A DNA stretch of 64,000 nucleotides from an uncultured Dehalococcoidia bacterium (GCA_951812795.1 OX638325.1:124001-188000), one strand, 5' to 3'; shown: positions 1-8,919, numbered from the stretch's first letter. Numbers and translations are program-made. The notes: generated by a model not told the origin, from the sequence alone.

Positions 1-281
1 TCGGTCCAACCGGGCCGTTCATCGTGACGGACATCGATCCGCAGGACGTCAACATCCGCGGTCTGGTAAACGGAGTTGAAGGGCAGAAGTGCCACTCCTC
101 GGAGATGATCTTCGATGTCCGGCAAGCCATCAGCTTCATATCGCGCTACGTCACCCTCGAATGTGGCGACATGCTGTGGACCGGCACATCCGGCACCACC
201 CCGCCGATCAACGTCGGCGGAGACGTGACGGTAGAAATCGACAAGATCGGCGTGCTACACAACCCGGTCGAGGCCGCGTAA
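1..281 (+). CDS. Fumarylacetoacetate hydrolase (FAH) family protein, C-terminal part
   Basis: The reading frame is open from base 3 to a stop at 279-281 and its start lies before the window. The 92 or so visible residues match the end of the FAH fold: GPFIVTDIDP, then a stretch with NGVEGQKCHSSEMIF (loss of the free amino acid side chain loop), then LECGDMLWTGTSGTTPP and a final beta strand with VEIDKIGVLHNPV. Members are metal-dependent C-C bond hydrolases or decarboxylases acting on 2-oxo acids, for example acylpyruvate hydrolases or 2-hydroxyhepta-dienedioate isomerases. The metal ligands usually sit upstream and are not visible, so substrate cannot be assigned. It runs convergently into ccdA with a 29-nt gap. 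Confidence 0.8.
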   Translation, partial: GPTGPFIVTDIDPQDVNIRGLVNGVEGQKCHSSEMIFDVRQAISFISRYVTLECGDMLWTGTSGTTPPINVGGDVTVEIDKIGVLHNPVEAA

Positions 282-310
282 CCGGCACCCGTGCTGACAA
301 TCAATCTCTT

Positions 311-1225
311 CTAACTGGCGCCGAAGTAGGTCGAGAGATCGCCTTCGGTAAGCCAGTAGAAGACGAGATACGCACCCACCACCGCGAGGATGACCGCGGA
401 AGCGCGTTCGACGTACTGCATCGATCTTCGGAGCGGATTCAAGATTGCGCTCTTGAACAACGCGATGCCGATTGTGACCAACATGATTAGGAATGCCATC
501 CCGCCAGCGTAGGCGACGAACTGTATCAATCCCGAAAAGAATCCCTCGCGACCGAACGAGCTGGTCACAACGCTCAAGAAAAGCGGCAGCGTGCAACTCA
601 GAGAGGCCAACGCGTAGCTGACGCCGAAGAGGAAGTAACCGCCAAGCGTCGATACTCGTGGATCTCCGACGCGATCCGCCATGCGTTGCGCGACGCCGGT
701 GTAGATCTTCCCGCCGACGAGGATGTAGGCCGCAATCAGCGTCATCACGATTCCAAGTGTGAAGCCGATCCACGGCAATGCTTCTTTGACAAGCTCTTGG
801 CTCGCCGATACCAAAAGCCCTGCGGCACCGAAGAGGGCCACAAATCCAACGCCCATCGCCAGACTTACGTAGATGGCTTTCGATCCGCGTTTGGCAACTC
901 CGGCTAAGCTTGTGTCGCCATCGACATCGGATTCGTCCCGCAGATAGATCGTCAGGTAGGCGGGCAGCATCACAAATCCGCAAGGATTTACCGCGGCGAC
1001 CATACCGGCCACGAATGCGTAACCGAACGGCAAAAGGTCGCCAATGTTGGTGACCCACGACGTCGACGTGCTCTGGATCCCCAGGACGTTGCCGACGGTG
1101 TCGTTAGCGCCCGGGCCTTGCAAAACCCCCGTTACGAAGGCGACAACCAACAACAGTACGGCGCCAATGGCGGTGGTAAGTTGGATTGGCGTAATCGGTT
1201 GGGCAAGTGGCCCCGGCAATTTCAT
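311..1225 (-). CDS. ccdA: Cytochrome c biogenesis / thiol-disulfide transporter CcdA
   Basis: This 304-residue polytopic membrane protein of the CcdA/DsbD-beta family moves reducing equivalents from cytoplasmic thioredoxin across the membrane. The electrons keep apocytochrome c cysteines and periplasmic thioredoxin-like proteins reduced. The two family cysteines are visible: Cys82 in NPCGFVMLPAYL and Cys211 in SLSCTLPLFLSV, each in a membrane helix. A first hydrophobic segment covers about residues 17-34 and is followed by a polar extension before the core. The ATG at 1225 was chosen because residues run directly into that segment. It is divergent from rpsB. A plausible partner is the TlpA/CcmG-like thioredoxin encoded at 40309-40890, which is inference from family roles. 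Confidence 0.9.
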   Translation of the reverse strand: MKLPGPLAQPITPIQLTTAIGAVLLLVVAFVTGVLQGPGANDTVGNVLGIQSTSTSWVTNIGDLLPFGYAFVAGMVAAVNPCGFVMLPAYLTIYLRDESDVDGDTSLAGVAKRGSKAIYVSLAMGVGFVALFGAAGLLVSASQELVKEALPWIGFTLGIVMTLIAAYILVGGKIYTGVAQRMADRVGDPRVSTLGGYFLFGVSYALASLSCTLPLFLSVVTSSFGREGFFSGLIQFVAYAGGMAFLIMLVTIGIALFKSAILNPLRRSMQYVERASAVILAVVGAYLVFYWLTEGDLSTYFGAS

Positions 1226-1488
1226 GTCATGACTCCCGTATTGACGAAACTAACGATGTGATCGCGATTGCTTAAATCTGCGAGCGACAACCGATGCATT
1301 TAAAGAATAACGACTCGAACTGGGATTTGGTCGCATGTCATCCGTCAGAATGATCGATTGATGTCGTTGAAATAGCTCTTTGTGATACCATCGAACATTG
1401 GTTCCAAAGGTCAAATTGATGCTTTGGAGGCGCTTCGCGCGCCATGTGAAAGCCTAAGACATGACGATCAGGAGATCACCTTACTACC

Positions 1489-2349
1489 TTGACGACCGAA
1501 ACCGTAGCTGCCGAGACACAAGTCGCAGCCGCAGAATCTGAAGACCTTGAGCCCTTGACCGTCGAAGGGCTTTACCGCGCTGGAGTGCACCTTGGTCATC
1601 TTTCGAAGCGCTGGCACCCGCGCATGCGTGATTACATCCGACTTAAGCACCAGAAACGCCATGTATTGGACATGGATAAAACCATCGAAGCGATCGAAGC
1701 GGCAAAGACCGCGGTGCGTGAAATTGTCGCGGCCGGTGGTGAATGCCTCATGGTCGGAACGAAGCCCCAAGCGCGAACCGAGATCGAACGACTGGCCAAA
1801 TCGGTTGGCGCTTCGTACATCACCTCGCGATGGCTCGGCGGCACGATGACAAACTTCAGCACGATATCTCGCCGCATTGAAGCGCTCATTCAACTTGAAG
1901 AGGACTTCGCCAAAGGCGAGGTACAGGCGCATACGAAACGCGAACTATTGATGAAACAGACCGAGGTAAAACGGCTCAATAAGTTTTTCGGCGGCATCAA
2001 AGAGATCGCCAAACTGCCTGACGTTTTATTCGTGGTTGGAATTGACCGTGAGAAGCACGCGGTCAAAGAGGCCACCGATCTGAACATTCCGGTAGTCGCC
2101 ATCGTGGATACAAATTGCGATCCTAGTACGATCACGTACCCGATCCCAGGAAACGATGATTCACACGCTTCGATCTCGCTGATCGCCCGTCACGTCGCGG
2201 CCGCGATCTCCGAAGGTCGAGAACTCGCTGCGGCGCGGGAGCGCGAACGGGTGGCGGTTCAAGCCGAACGCGACGCGCAGGAAGCGGCAATGGCGGCGGC
2301 TCGCGCGGCTGCGGCGGAACGGTCGAAACAACAGAACTCGGATAGCTAG
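1489..2349 (+). CDS. rpsB: 30S ribosomal protein S2
   Basis: Small-subunit protein S2 is required for late 30S assembly. The protein is 286 residues and begins at a TTG preceded by AGGAGAT at 1470-1476. An upstream ATG at 1461 is in another frame. The core is clear: LYRAGVHLGHLSKRWHP near the start, LMVGTKPQA, TSRWLGGTMTNF, and PDVLFVVGIDREKHAVKEA, with IPVVAIVDTNCDP near the end. A basic N-terminal lead of about 25 residues and an Ala/Arg/Glu-rich tail after residue 240 extend it beyond the usual 230-255 residues. It heads the long plus-strand translation/lipid gene run, with tsf 53 nt downstream. Confidence 0.97.
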   Translation: MTTETVAAETQVAAAESEDLEPLTVEGLYRAGVHLGHLSKRWHPRMRDYIRLKHQKRHVLDMDKTIEAIEAAKTAVREIVAAGGECLMVGTKPQARTEIERLAKSVGASYITSRWLGGTMTNFSTISRRIEALIQLEEDFAKGEVQAHTKRELLMKQTEVKRLNKFFGGIKEIAKLPDVLFVVGIDREKHAVKEATDLNIPVVAIVDTNCDPSTITYPIPGNDDSHASISLIARHVAAAISEGRELAAARERERVAVQAERDAQEAAMAAARAAAAERSKQQNSDS

Positions 2350-2402
2350 TCAACACGACTGCTAAACACCCACAAAAACATTTGAAACGGAGTTGTCACC
2401 CA

Positions 2403-2909
2403 ATGGCTAATATCAGCACCGCGCAGATCAAGGAGTTGCGCGAAACGACTGGTGCTGGGATCATGGACTCGAAGCGAGCTCTTGAGGCCGCAGACGGCGA
2501 TATCAAAGCGGCCGCTCAGGCACTCATGGAAGAGGGTTTGGCCTCCGCTGCGAAGCGTGCCGGACGCCAGGCTGGAGAAGGTGTCATCGAGGCATACATC
2601 CACACTGGATCCAGGGTCGGATCACTGGTCGAACTCAATTGCGAGACCGACTTTGTAGCGCGCACACCAGAATTCAAAGCCTTGGCTCGAGACTTGGCGA
2701 TGCAGGTCGCCGCGATGAGCCCTCGCTACGTTGATCGTGAATCAATCCCGGAAGACGCAGGTGATGTGTCCGAAGATGAGATATTGCTCGACCAGATGTA
2801 CATCCGAGACAACAGCGTAAAGGTCGCGGATCTGGTCACGGAGTTGATGTCAAAGGTCGGAGAAAACGTCAAGGTCGGACGCATCGAGAGGTTTGCGCTC
2901 GGCGAATAA
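2403..2909 (+). CDS. tsf: Elongation factor Ts (short form)
   Basis: EF-Ts exchanges GDP for GTP on EF-Tu. The protein has 168 residues when started at the ATG at 2403, which lies behind the ACGGAG-type site at about 2386. The open frame extends further 5' to 2382, but MANISTAQIKELRETTGAG is the conserved N-terminus. The TDFVARTPEF signature (CETDFVAR) is present, followed by a single short core domain ending in NVKVGRIERFALGE. E. coli EF-Ts has about 283 residues, so this is the short type known from Thermus-like lineages, which works as a dimer in those organisms. It sits between rpsB and pyrH as in most bacteria. Confidence 0.96.
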   Translation: MANISTAQIKELRETTGAGIMDSKRALEAADGDIKAAAQALMEEGLASAAKRAGRQAGEGVIEAYIHTGSRVGSLVELNCETDFVARTPEFKALARDLAMQVAAMSPRYVDRESIPEDAGDVSEDEILLDQMYIRDNSVKVADLVTELMSKVGENVKVGRIERFALGE

Positions 2910-2927
2910 GCAAAGGAGCACCGTGCT

Positions 2928-3698
2928 TTGCGGTCGACGCCACGCTACAGCCGCATCTTGCTGAAACTCAGCGGCGAGTCGTTCAAAGGCGGCAAGAACT
3001 TCGGCATCGATTACCAGACGGTCAGATACATCGCCGGTGAAATCAAACAGGTTCATGACGCCGGTGTCGGTATCGGGGTCGTCGTGGGCGGCGGCAACAT
3101 GTGGCGGGGCACCGATTATGAAGCTCAAGGGATGGATCGTTCCAGCGCTGATCACGCTGGCATGCTCGCGACCGTGATGAATGCGTTGGTCTTACATGAC
3201 CAACTCGAACGCGACGGTATACCGGTGAGAACGATGACCGCAATACCGATGCCGACAGTCGCCGAACCTTATGTCAGATCGCGGGCGCTGCACCATCTCG
3301 ATCGTGGCCGCACCCTTATCTTCGCCGCCGGAACCGGTAACCCATTCATGTCAACCGACACTGCCGCAAGCCTGCGGGCGCTCGAAATGAATGCCGGCAT
3401 TCTCGTGATGGCCAAAAATGGCGTCGATGGCGTTTACGACGCGGATCCGGCGACCGTGCCGACGGCGAAGAAATTCGACCACATCACCCATCACAGAGCG
3501 TTGGAACTCGGCCTGCAAGCACTCGATTCAACCGCGTTATCGCTCGCGATGGACAACAAGATGCCGATCATCGTGTTTGATATGTTCAAACTTGGCAATT
3601 TAGCAGGTATCGTTAGCGGTGGATATGTCGGTACCCGGATCACCGTTGATGCTGCGGGCGAACAACTGCATATGCCGCAACAGGCGTCGGCCTCATAG
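2928..3698 (+). CDS. pyrH: Uridylate kinase
   Basis: UMP kinase phosphorylates UMP to UDP in pyrimidine nucleotide synthesis and belongs to the amino acid kinase fold. The 256-residue protein starts at TTG 2928, 9 nt after AAAGGAG (2912-2918). Motifs seen are ILLKLSGESFKGG, GIGVVVGGGNMWRG, then TGNPFMSTDTAASLRA and AKNGVDGVYDADP, the nucleotide and allosteric regions of bacterial PyrH. It follows tsf by 18 nt. The stop codon at 3696-3698 touches the left arm of a perfect inverted repeat that spans the gap to frr. Confidence 0.97.
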   Translation: MRSTPRYSRILLKLSGESFKGGKNFGIDYQTVRYIAGEIKQVHDAGVGIGVVVGGGNMWRGTDYEAQGMDRSSADHAGMLATVMNALVLHDQLERDGIPVRTMTAIPMPTVAEPYVRSRALHHLDRGRTLIFAAGTGNPFMSTDTAASLRALEMNAGILVMAKNGVDGVYDADPATVPTAKKFDHITHHRALELGLQALDSTALSLAMDNKMPIIVFDMFKLGNLAGIVSGGYVGTRITVDAAGEQLHMPQQASAS

Positions 3699-3739
3699 GT
3701 TTGCCGCCATAAAACGCATCAGTTGACCGGCGGCAAACC
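3698..3739. repeat. Perfect 11-bp inverted repeat between pyrH and frr
   Basis: GGTTTGCCGCC at 3698-3708 is exactly complementary to GGCGGCAAACC at 3729-3739, with 20 nt between the arms. The first base is the last base of the pyrH stop codon. In RNA this would be a strong hairpin placed about 60 nt before the frr start. No T tract follows, so it is not a standard intrinsic terminator. It could be an mRNA processing or stability element, or a protein binding site. Confidence 0.6.
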
Positions 3740-3801
3740 GCTGGCGACTAGCAAAAGAGCGAATCAGGACCACCTGCCCGTAGAACAAGAGAGGTGTTTG
3801 G

Positions 3802-4368
3802 ATGTTGGAAGAAACTTTGGATGACGCAAGTACCCGGATGGACTCATCAGTGAGTGTCTTCGAAGATGATCTGGACGGTTTTCGAACCAACCAGGCATCG
3901 ACAACGCTCGTCTCAAAGATGCAGGTCGGTGTCGACATGGGCGGCGCGACCGACACTTTGTTGATGAATCAACTTGCGATGATCGCTGTTGAAAGCGCCA
4001 GAACGATCAAGATTGAGGCGTTTTACCCAGAGGCTGCGGCTGCGATTGTGAGAGCTATCCAGATGTCGGACCTCGGATTGAATCCCCGCGTAGATGGCCA
4101 GACGATCCGACTGATATTGCCAGAACTTACGCAGGAACGACGACAAGAACTAGTCAGAATGGCTCGTCGAAGGGCCGAAGACGCGCGGGTATCGATACGC
4201 AACGTCCGCCGCGACGCCCAGAGCATGATCCGCGAGATCCAAACCGAAGGTGAGGCTTCGGAGGATGATTGCAAACGCGCTTCGAAATCGTTGCAGGATT
4301 TGACCGACGAAGCGGTCGGTCGCGTCAGCGAACTTTTGACCAACAAAGAAGAACAAATTCTCGAATAA
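3802..4368 (+). CDS. frr: Ribosome recycling factor
   Basis: RRF works with EF-G to split post-termination ribosomes. The protein is 188 residues, the usual length, from ATG 3802 with AGAGAGG a few bases upstream. Diagnostic segments are the three-helix arm and hinge. MLEETLDDASTRMDSSVSVF opens the first helix. The C-terminal part has LNPRVDGQTIRLILPELTQERR, the conserved hinge and second arm, then MARRRAEDARVSIRNVRRD. It lies between pyrH and uppS, as in many bacteria. Confidence 0.96.
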   Translation: MLEETLDDASTRMDSSVSVFEDDLDGFRTNQASTTLVSKMQVGVDMGGATDTLLMNQLAMIAVESARTIKIEAFYPEAAAAIVRAIQMSDLGLNPRVDGQTIRLILPELTQERRQELVRMARRRAEDARVSIRNVRRDAQSMIREIQTEGEASEDDCKRASKSLQDLTDEAVGRVSELLTNKEEQILE

Positions 4369-4416
4369 CCGGTAGTCAATCGGTATCCGAGCACATTTCA
4401 CATCTGCGAGGCCACA

Positions 4417-5220
4417 GTGAATTCTGCAACTGAGGACGCGATCAACGAAACGGATTCATCGGTTTCGCTCGTCGAATCTGAGGCCATCGAGTCCGGTCAA
4501 AACGGGTTGGCACCAGATATCCGAGTTCCCAATCACGTCGCGATCATCATGGATGGCAACGCACGGTGGGCCGAACAGCACCACGTGAGCGTTGCCCGAG
4601 GCCATCGGGCCGGATACGAAAACATCGGTAGAGTCGCACGGGCGCTGGCGAAAATCGGAGTAAAGCAGTCCACCTTATTCGCGTTTTCAACGGAGAACTG
4701 GGATCGGCCGGAGGACGAGGTCCAAGCGTTGATGGACTTGGCATTTGAGGCGATTGAACGCGGAGTAGAGCAATTTCATGCTGACGGCGTACGACTTCGC
4801 CATGTCGGTTATGAAGAACGATTGCCGGCGGACATGATCGCCAAGATCAAGCAAGCGGAGAAATTGACGCGTAAAAATAGCGTTTTCGCACTGAATTTGG
4901 CGTTCGACTACGGCGGCCGGCACGAGATTGTTAACGCCGTCAAGAGAATCATTGCCGACGGAGTACCTACTGAGAATATCGATGAAGATTTGATGGGGCG
5001 TTACTTGTTCACTTCAGGTATCCCCGACCCGGACTTGGTAATCAGAACTGGTGGCGAGTTCCGTATCAGTAATTTCATGATCTGGCAGTCGGCATATTCC
5101 GAGTTCTACTCGTCGAGTGTTATGTGGCCGGAATTTGGCGATGAAGAGATCAAAAAGGCCATCGCAGCCTACTCCGAACGGCAGCGCCGATTTGGCCGAC
5201 GTCCAAAGCAGTCAAAATAG
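4417..5220 (+). CDS. uppS: Isoprenyl (undecaprenyl) diphosphate synthase
   Basis: This cis-prenyltransferase builds the undecaprenyl diphosphate carrier for cell-wall glycans from FPP and IPP. The protein is 267 residues from GTG 4417. The catalytic Asp46 is in VAIIMDGNARWA, followed by ARGHRAGYENIGRV, FAFSTENWDRP and, near the C-terminus, SGIPDPDLVIRTGGEFRISNF with the conserved RTxGExRxSxF that binds IPP. The first 35 residues are acidic, non-conserved and longer than in E. coli UppS. The downstream cdsA starts 18 nt after the stop. Confidence 0.95.
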   Translation: MNSATEDAINETDSSVSLVESEAIESGQNGLAPDIRVPNHVAIIMDGNARWAEQHHVSVARGHRAGYENIGRVARALAKIGVKQSTLFAFSTENWDRPEDEVQALMDLAFEAIERGVEQFHADGVRLRHVGYEERLPADMIAKIKQAEKLTRKNSVFALNLAFDYGGRHEIVNAVKRIIADGVPTENIDEDLMGRYLFTSGIPDPDLVIRTGGEFRISNFMIWQSAYSEFYSSSVMWPEFGDEEIKKAIAAYSERQRRFGRRPKQSK

Positions 5221-5238
5221 TCCTGAGAAACAATCGGC

Positions 5239-6123
5239 GTGTCTCGGGAAAACAATTCGGTTAATCCTAGATCTGGTTCCGAATCTTCCGAACTCGTCCT
5301 ACGCCTGATCTCGGCAGCCGTTGGACTCCCGCTGTTAGGTCTAGCTCTCTATTTCGGGTTCTGGCCCGTTTCAGTCATCGCAATCGGCGTAGCCGCGATC
5401 GTTGGACTAGAGACGCGACGGATGGCCTATGGTCGGTCCGATTCGTTTACGATCCGGGAGGCGATAGCTATGTTCGCTGGTGCGGTCGTTGCAGGTGTTG
5501 GTGTATTCAGCGCTGCTATGGCTGAATTGGACATCGATGTCAGCATCGCTACATCAACCGCCACGGCGATTGGAGTCGTCATCGCGTTACTGTTGATTGA
5601 AATCGTCATCGCGTCCCGGTTCAAGAAAGTCGACGCGGTGCGTCGGAATTTGACCCTCTCGTACGGCGCGTTTGCCGTATTGGCCGTTACGATGTTGCCG
5701 TACATCTTGACGGCCGACAAAGGTCGCGAGCTCTTGACGTTTGGCATCTTGGTGGTTTTTGCCGCCGACACCGGTGCATACTTCGTCGGCAGGGCTTTCG
5801 GGAAACGGAAAATGGCCCCGAACGTGAGCCCGGGCAAGACATGGGAAGGATTTGCAGGTGGCGTCGTAGCCGTGTTGATCGCAACCTGGGCGTTATCAAA
5901 TCTGCTTTCGCTCGACTTCTCAGTCGTCATAATCGCAAGCATCGGGGCGGCGATAGTCGTTCTGGGGGTTGCCGGCGATCTCGGAGAGTCGTGGATCAAA
6001 CGACTGTCAGGTGTCAAGGATTCCGGAGGAATCATCCCCGGCCACGGCGGTCTCATGGACCGCTTGGATGCGTTGGCCCCAAACTTCGTATTCATATACT
6101 TCATCGATAGATGGTTAGTATGA
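5239..6123 (+). CDS. cdsA: Phosphatidate cytidylyltransferase
   Basis: CdsA converts phosphatidic acid and CTP to CDP-diacylglycerol, the branch-point of phospholipid synthesis, in the membrane. The protein has 294 residues, begins at GTG 5239 and has about seven hydrophobic segments. The CDP-DAG synthase signature is at the C-terminus: SWIKRLSGVKDSGGIIPGHG followed by GLMDRLDAL, with the KD, HGG and DRxD residues intact. GKTWEGFAGG, a conserved cytoplasmic loop, lies about 60 residues earlier. Its TGA (6121-6123) overlaps the ATG of dxr (6120-6122), so translation is probably coupled. Confidence 0.95.
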   Translation: MSRENNSVNPRSGSESSELVLRLISAAVGLPLLGLALYFGFWPVSVIAIGVAAIVGLETRRMAYGRSDSFTIREAIAMFAGAVVAGVGVFSAAMAELDIDVSIATSTATAIGVVIALLLIEIVIASRFKKVDAVRRNLTLSYGAFAVLAVTMLPYILTADKGRELLTFGILVVFAADTGAYFVGRAFGKRKMAPNVSPGKTWEGFAGGVVAVLIATWALSNLLSLDFSVVIIASIGAAIVVLGVAGDLGESWIKRLSGVKDSGGIIPGHGGLMDRLDALAPNFVFIYFIDRWLV

Positions 6124-7244
6124 AAAAGCGAATTGCAATCCTCGGCTCGACAGGGTCGGTCGGTACGCAGACGCTAGACGTCATCCGCCAGTTTCCAGAT
6201 GATTTCGAGGTGGTAGGCCTCTCCGCTGGCAACAACGTCGACGAACTCTCCAAACAAATTGCGGAGTTTGGGCCACCATATTTCAGTAGTCTCGACGATT
6301 CGATCACTAAGATTGGCAGTGCCGAACGGATATCGATGCCGGACTTGGCAACTCATTCAGACGTCGAGTTTGTCATGCATGCCACGTCGGGTGTTGAAGG
6401 ATTGCCATGTGCGATCGCGGCGCTCAGTGCGGGCAAAAACGTCGGACTATCCAACAAGGAATCTATCGTCATGGCGGGTGCTCACCTAAAGCGCGTCGCC
6501 GACGAAAACGGTGGCACTATATTGCCCATCGACTCTGAACCGAGCGCACTCTGGCAATGCGTGATCGGCGAAACATCTAATCCGAAGCGCTACATCATCA
6601 CCGCATCCGGTGGAGCATTTCGGGATCGGACGCCTCGGGAACTGGCCAACGTAACGCCTGAGGAGGCGTTAAAGCACCCTACTTGGTCGATGGGAAAAAA
6701 GATAACAATCGATTCCGCAACCTTGATGAATAAAGCTTTCGAGGTTATTGAAACCGCGTCGCTTTTCGACGCGGAATTGGACGAGATCGATGTGGTGATA
6801 CATCGGCAGAGCATCGTCCACTCGTTAGTAGAGATGGAGGACGGGTCGATCAAAGCCCAACTCAGCCTGCCCGATATGCGTCACCCGATTCAGTTCGCTC
6901 TGTTCTACCCGGAACGGCGGCCCAACGAAACATTGCCAAAATTCGACCTGCTAGATGGTCACGAATTGACGTTTGAACCGATGGACTCTTCCAAATATCC
7001 ATGTTTCGATCTAGCGATGAAGTACGCGCGAATTGGTGGCACATACAACGCAGTCTTGGCTGGAGCGGACGAAGCGGCGGTTGATCTGTTCTTGGATCGG
7101 AAGATCAAATTCACTGAGATCGCGAAAGAGATCCAGTTGACCATCGACCTGCACGAAGCAAAGACCGACTACACCGTGCAAGACGCCATTGCCGCCGCCC
7201 AGTGGGCATACAAAACTACGACTATGCGCCACGCAATCACGTAG
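6120..7244 (+). CDS. dxr: 1-deoxy-D-xylulose 5-phosphate reductoisomerase
   Basis: Dxr makes 2-C-methyl-D-erythritol 4-phosphate from DXP with NADPH, the committed step of the MEP isoprenoid pathway. It has 374 residues from ATG 6120, and another in-frame ATG lies at 6111. I prefer 6120 for its ATGA overlap with cdsA. The Rossmann motif ILGSTGSVGTQTLDVI opens the protein. SNKESIVMAG, then DSEPSALWQC (metal ligands Asp and Glu), ITASGGAFRD and HPTWSMGKKITIDSATLMNK form the active site. The pathway is shared with ispG two genes downstream. Confidence 0.97.
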   Translation: MKKRIAILGSTGSVGTQTLDVIRQFPDDFEVVGLSAGNNVDELSKQIAEFGPPYFSSLDDSITKIGSAERISMPDLATHSDVEFVMHATSGVEGLPCAIAALSAGKNVGLSNKESIVMAGAHLKRVADENGGTILPIDSEPSALWQCVIGETSNPKRYIITASGGAFRDRTPRELANVTPEEALKHPTWSMGKKITIDSATLMNKAFEVIETASLFDAELDEIDVVIHRQSIVHSLVEMEDGSIKAQLSLPDMRHPIQFALFYPERRPNETLPKFDLLDGHELTFEPMDSSKYPCFDLAMKYARIGGTYNAVLAGADEAAVDLFLDRKIKFTEIAKEIQLTIDLHEAKTDYTVQDAIAAAQWAYKTTTMRHAIT

Positions 7245-7257
7245 TTCGTTTACCTCG

Positions 7258-8919
7258 ATGAGCCCTACCCTCGTATACGGTCTTCTACTCGCGGTTCTGA
7301 TCCTAGGACCGTTGGTCGTTCTGCACGAATTCGGACATTACTTCGCCGCCAAGATTAAAGGCGTTAAGGTGCTCGAATTTGGATTCGGATTCCCGCCTCG
7401 CGCATTTGGTATCTGGACTGGCTCAACGCCGATATCGACATTTGCGCACACCAGATATGACGCAGAAGGTGGCCGAACCGCACTTCGAGTCGGTCAGATG
7501 GTGACGATCTTGGGTGAAGAGAGGCCCGATGGGACGATCGATGCAGCTAGCGTGACGGAGTTCGAGAAAAAGGACATCTCAACCGCTCAATCCTCGGCGT
7601 CAGTTTTCGTCGGAAAGATTAGGCGAATCGACGACCACAGCATCGTCGTATCCGAGATGGTTTGGTCGATAAATTGGTTGCCGTTTGGCGGATTCGTCAA
7701 ACTAAAGGGAGAAGAAGACCCCGAGGCAAAGAACAGCCTTGCGAACCAATCAGCAATCACCCGGATATTCGTAATCATTGCTGGCATCGCAGTGAACGCC
7801 GTCATTCCCTTCATCGTGTTCACCGTCATCGTCATGATCCCGGTTCAATACGTCGCTGGCGATGTTGTCGTCTCGAACGTGATGCCGAACTCACCAGCCT
7901 ACGAAGCTGGAATTCGACCATTACAAAAAATAGTCGAGGTTGACGGAACGCCGATCACAAACTTCAATGATCTCCAAAGCGCGGTGATCAAAAAGCTTGG
8001 TCAAGAGTCGAAATGGGTCGTCCAGCGAGGCATTCCAGACCCGTTCGCGCGTCCGGCCGAACCGACCGTCCATTATCTGGAAGGCGATACTCAGGTAGTC
8101 ACGGTTGTAGCTCGATGGGACCCGCCACGCCATGCAATCGTGGACGAAGTTGAAAATCCCTTGAATCAGATGCGACTTGGAGTCGCTCGTGCCTACAATC
8201 CGAGCGTCGGGTTGAACGACACATTGACGGTGGTATCTGATGGGACTGTCCGAGACGACCTATATGAAATCTCGCTTTCCGACATCACGGAATTTGTTCC
8301 CACAGCGAAGATCGGTGACTCGATCCCCGTGACACGATCCGACGACGGGACTGGGATCCACTATCTTGACGCTCGGAAATTCAACCTTGAACTCGGTACC
8401 GTGACATACCTGCAAGAAGGTGCTGCGGGTGTTCAACTCCAATTGCAAAATCCCTACATCGCGGCGCGGGGTGTACCTATCACCCGCGCCATCCCCGAAG
8501 GCATCAGGGAGACCTTCGGAATCGTCACCCTAGCGCGCAACTCGATATTCGGCGCCCTGTCCGGCTCGAAAAACCCGCAATTCGAGGGTCCGGTTGCAGT
8601 TGGCCCCGTTGGGTTGAGCCAACTGTCCGGCGAAGTGGCAACCGCAGACATATCGATCACCGCCCGCGTCACAATCATCCTTACCCTAGCCGCCACACTG
8701 AGCATCTCACTTGCGGTGATCAATCTCTTGCCATTTCCGGGGCTGGACGGCGGCCGTTTGGCTTTCGTGGTGCTGGAAGTCGTGCGTGGCGGTCGGCGAA
8801 TCTCACCGGAAAAGGAAAATCTTGTTCATCTCGCCGGATTCGTCATCCTCCTCGCACTCATCGTCGTCATTTCCTTCTCGGACATCGCACGCTTGATCGG
8901 CGGCGAACGCTTCCTATAG
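7258..8919 (+). CDS. rseP: RseP-type site-2 (intramembrane) zinc metalloprotease, enlarged
   Basis: The protein cleaves membrane-embedded substrates such as anti-sigma factors or signal-peptide remnants. Started at ATG 7258 it is 553 residues, against roughly 350-450 in most bacteria. HEFGH (His23, Glu24, His27) binds zinc in the first helix. The last zinc ligand is in NLLPFPGLDGGR (Asp497). One PDZ domain is at about 200-262. Two insertions stand out: residues about 52-135 between GFGFPPRAFGI and the usual WLPFGGFVKL beta segment, and a long beta-rich, acidic region at about 265-400 after the PDZ. The gene follows dxr by 13 nt and precedes ispG. Confidence 0.93.
   Translation: MSPTLVYGLLLAVLILGPLVVLHEFGHYFAAKIKGVKVLEFGFGFPPRAFGIWTGSTPISTFAHTRYDAEGGRTALRVGQMVTILGEERPDGTIDAASVTEFEKKDISTAQSSASVFVGKIRRIDDHSIVVSEMVWSINWLPFGGFVKLKGEEDPEAKNSLANQSAITRIFVIIAGIAVNAVIPFIVFTVIVMIPVQYVAGDVVVSNVMPNSPAYEAGIRPLQKIVEVDGTPITNFNDLQSAVIKKLGQESKWVVQRGIPDPFARPAEPTVHYLEGDTQVVTVVARWDPPRHAIVDEVENPLNQMRLGVARAYNPSVGLNDTLTVVSDGTVRDDLYEISLSDITEFVPTAKIGDSIPVTRSDDGTGIHYLDARKFNLELGTVTYLQEGAAGVQLQLQNPYIAARGVPITRAIPEGIRETFGIVTLARNSIFGALSGSKNPQFEGPVAVGPVGLSQLSGEVATADISITARVTIILTLAATLSISLAVINLLPFPGLDGGRLAFVVLEVVRGGRRISPEKENLVHLAGFVILLALIVVISFSDIARLIGGERFL

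Noticed and set aside
1358..1390. rpsB promoter boxes (TTGATG / TTGAAA with TGTGATACC)
   Set aside because: Spacing and -10 match are poor in every pairing tried, so no promoter was called, although one is expected in the 263-nt gap between ccdA and rpsB.
5427..6104. 225-codon open frame on the minus strand inside cdsA
   Set aside because: It is antisense to a clearly recognisable CdsA with intact signature and has a skewed Pro/Thr/Ala composition typical of a reverse-strand shadow.
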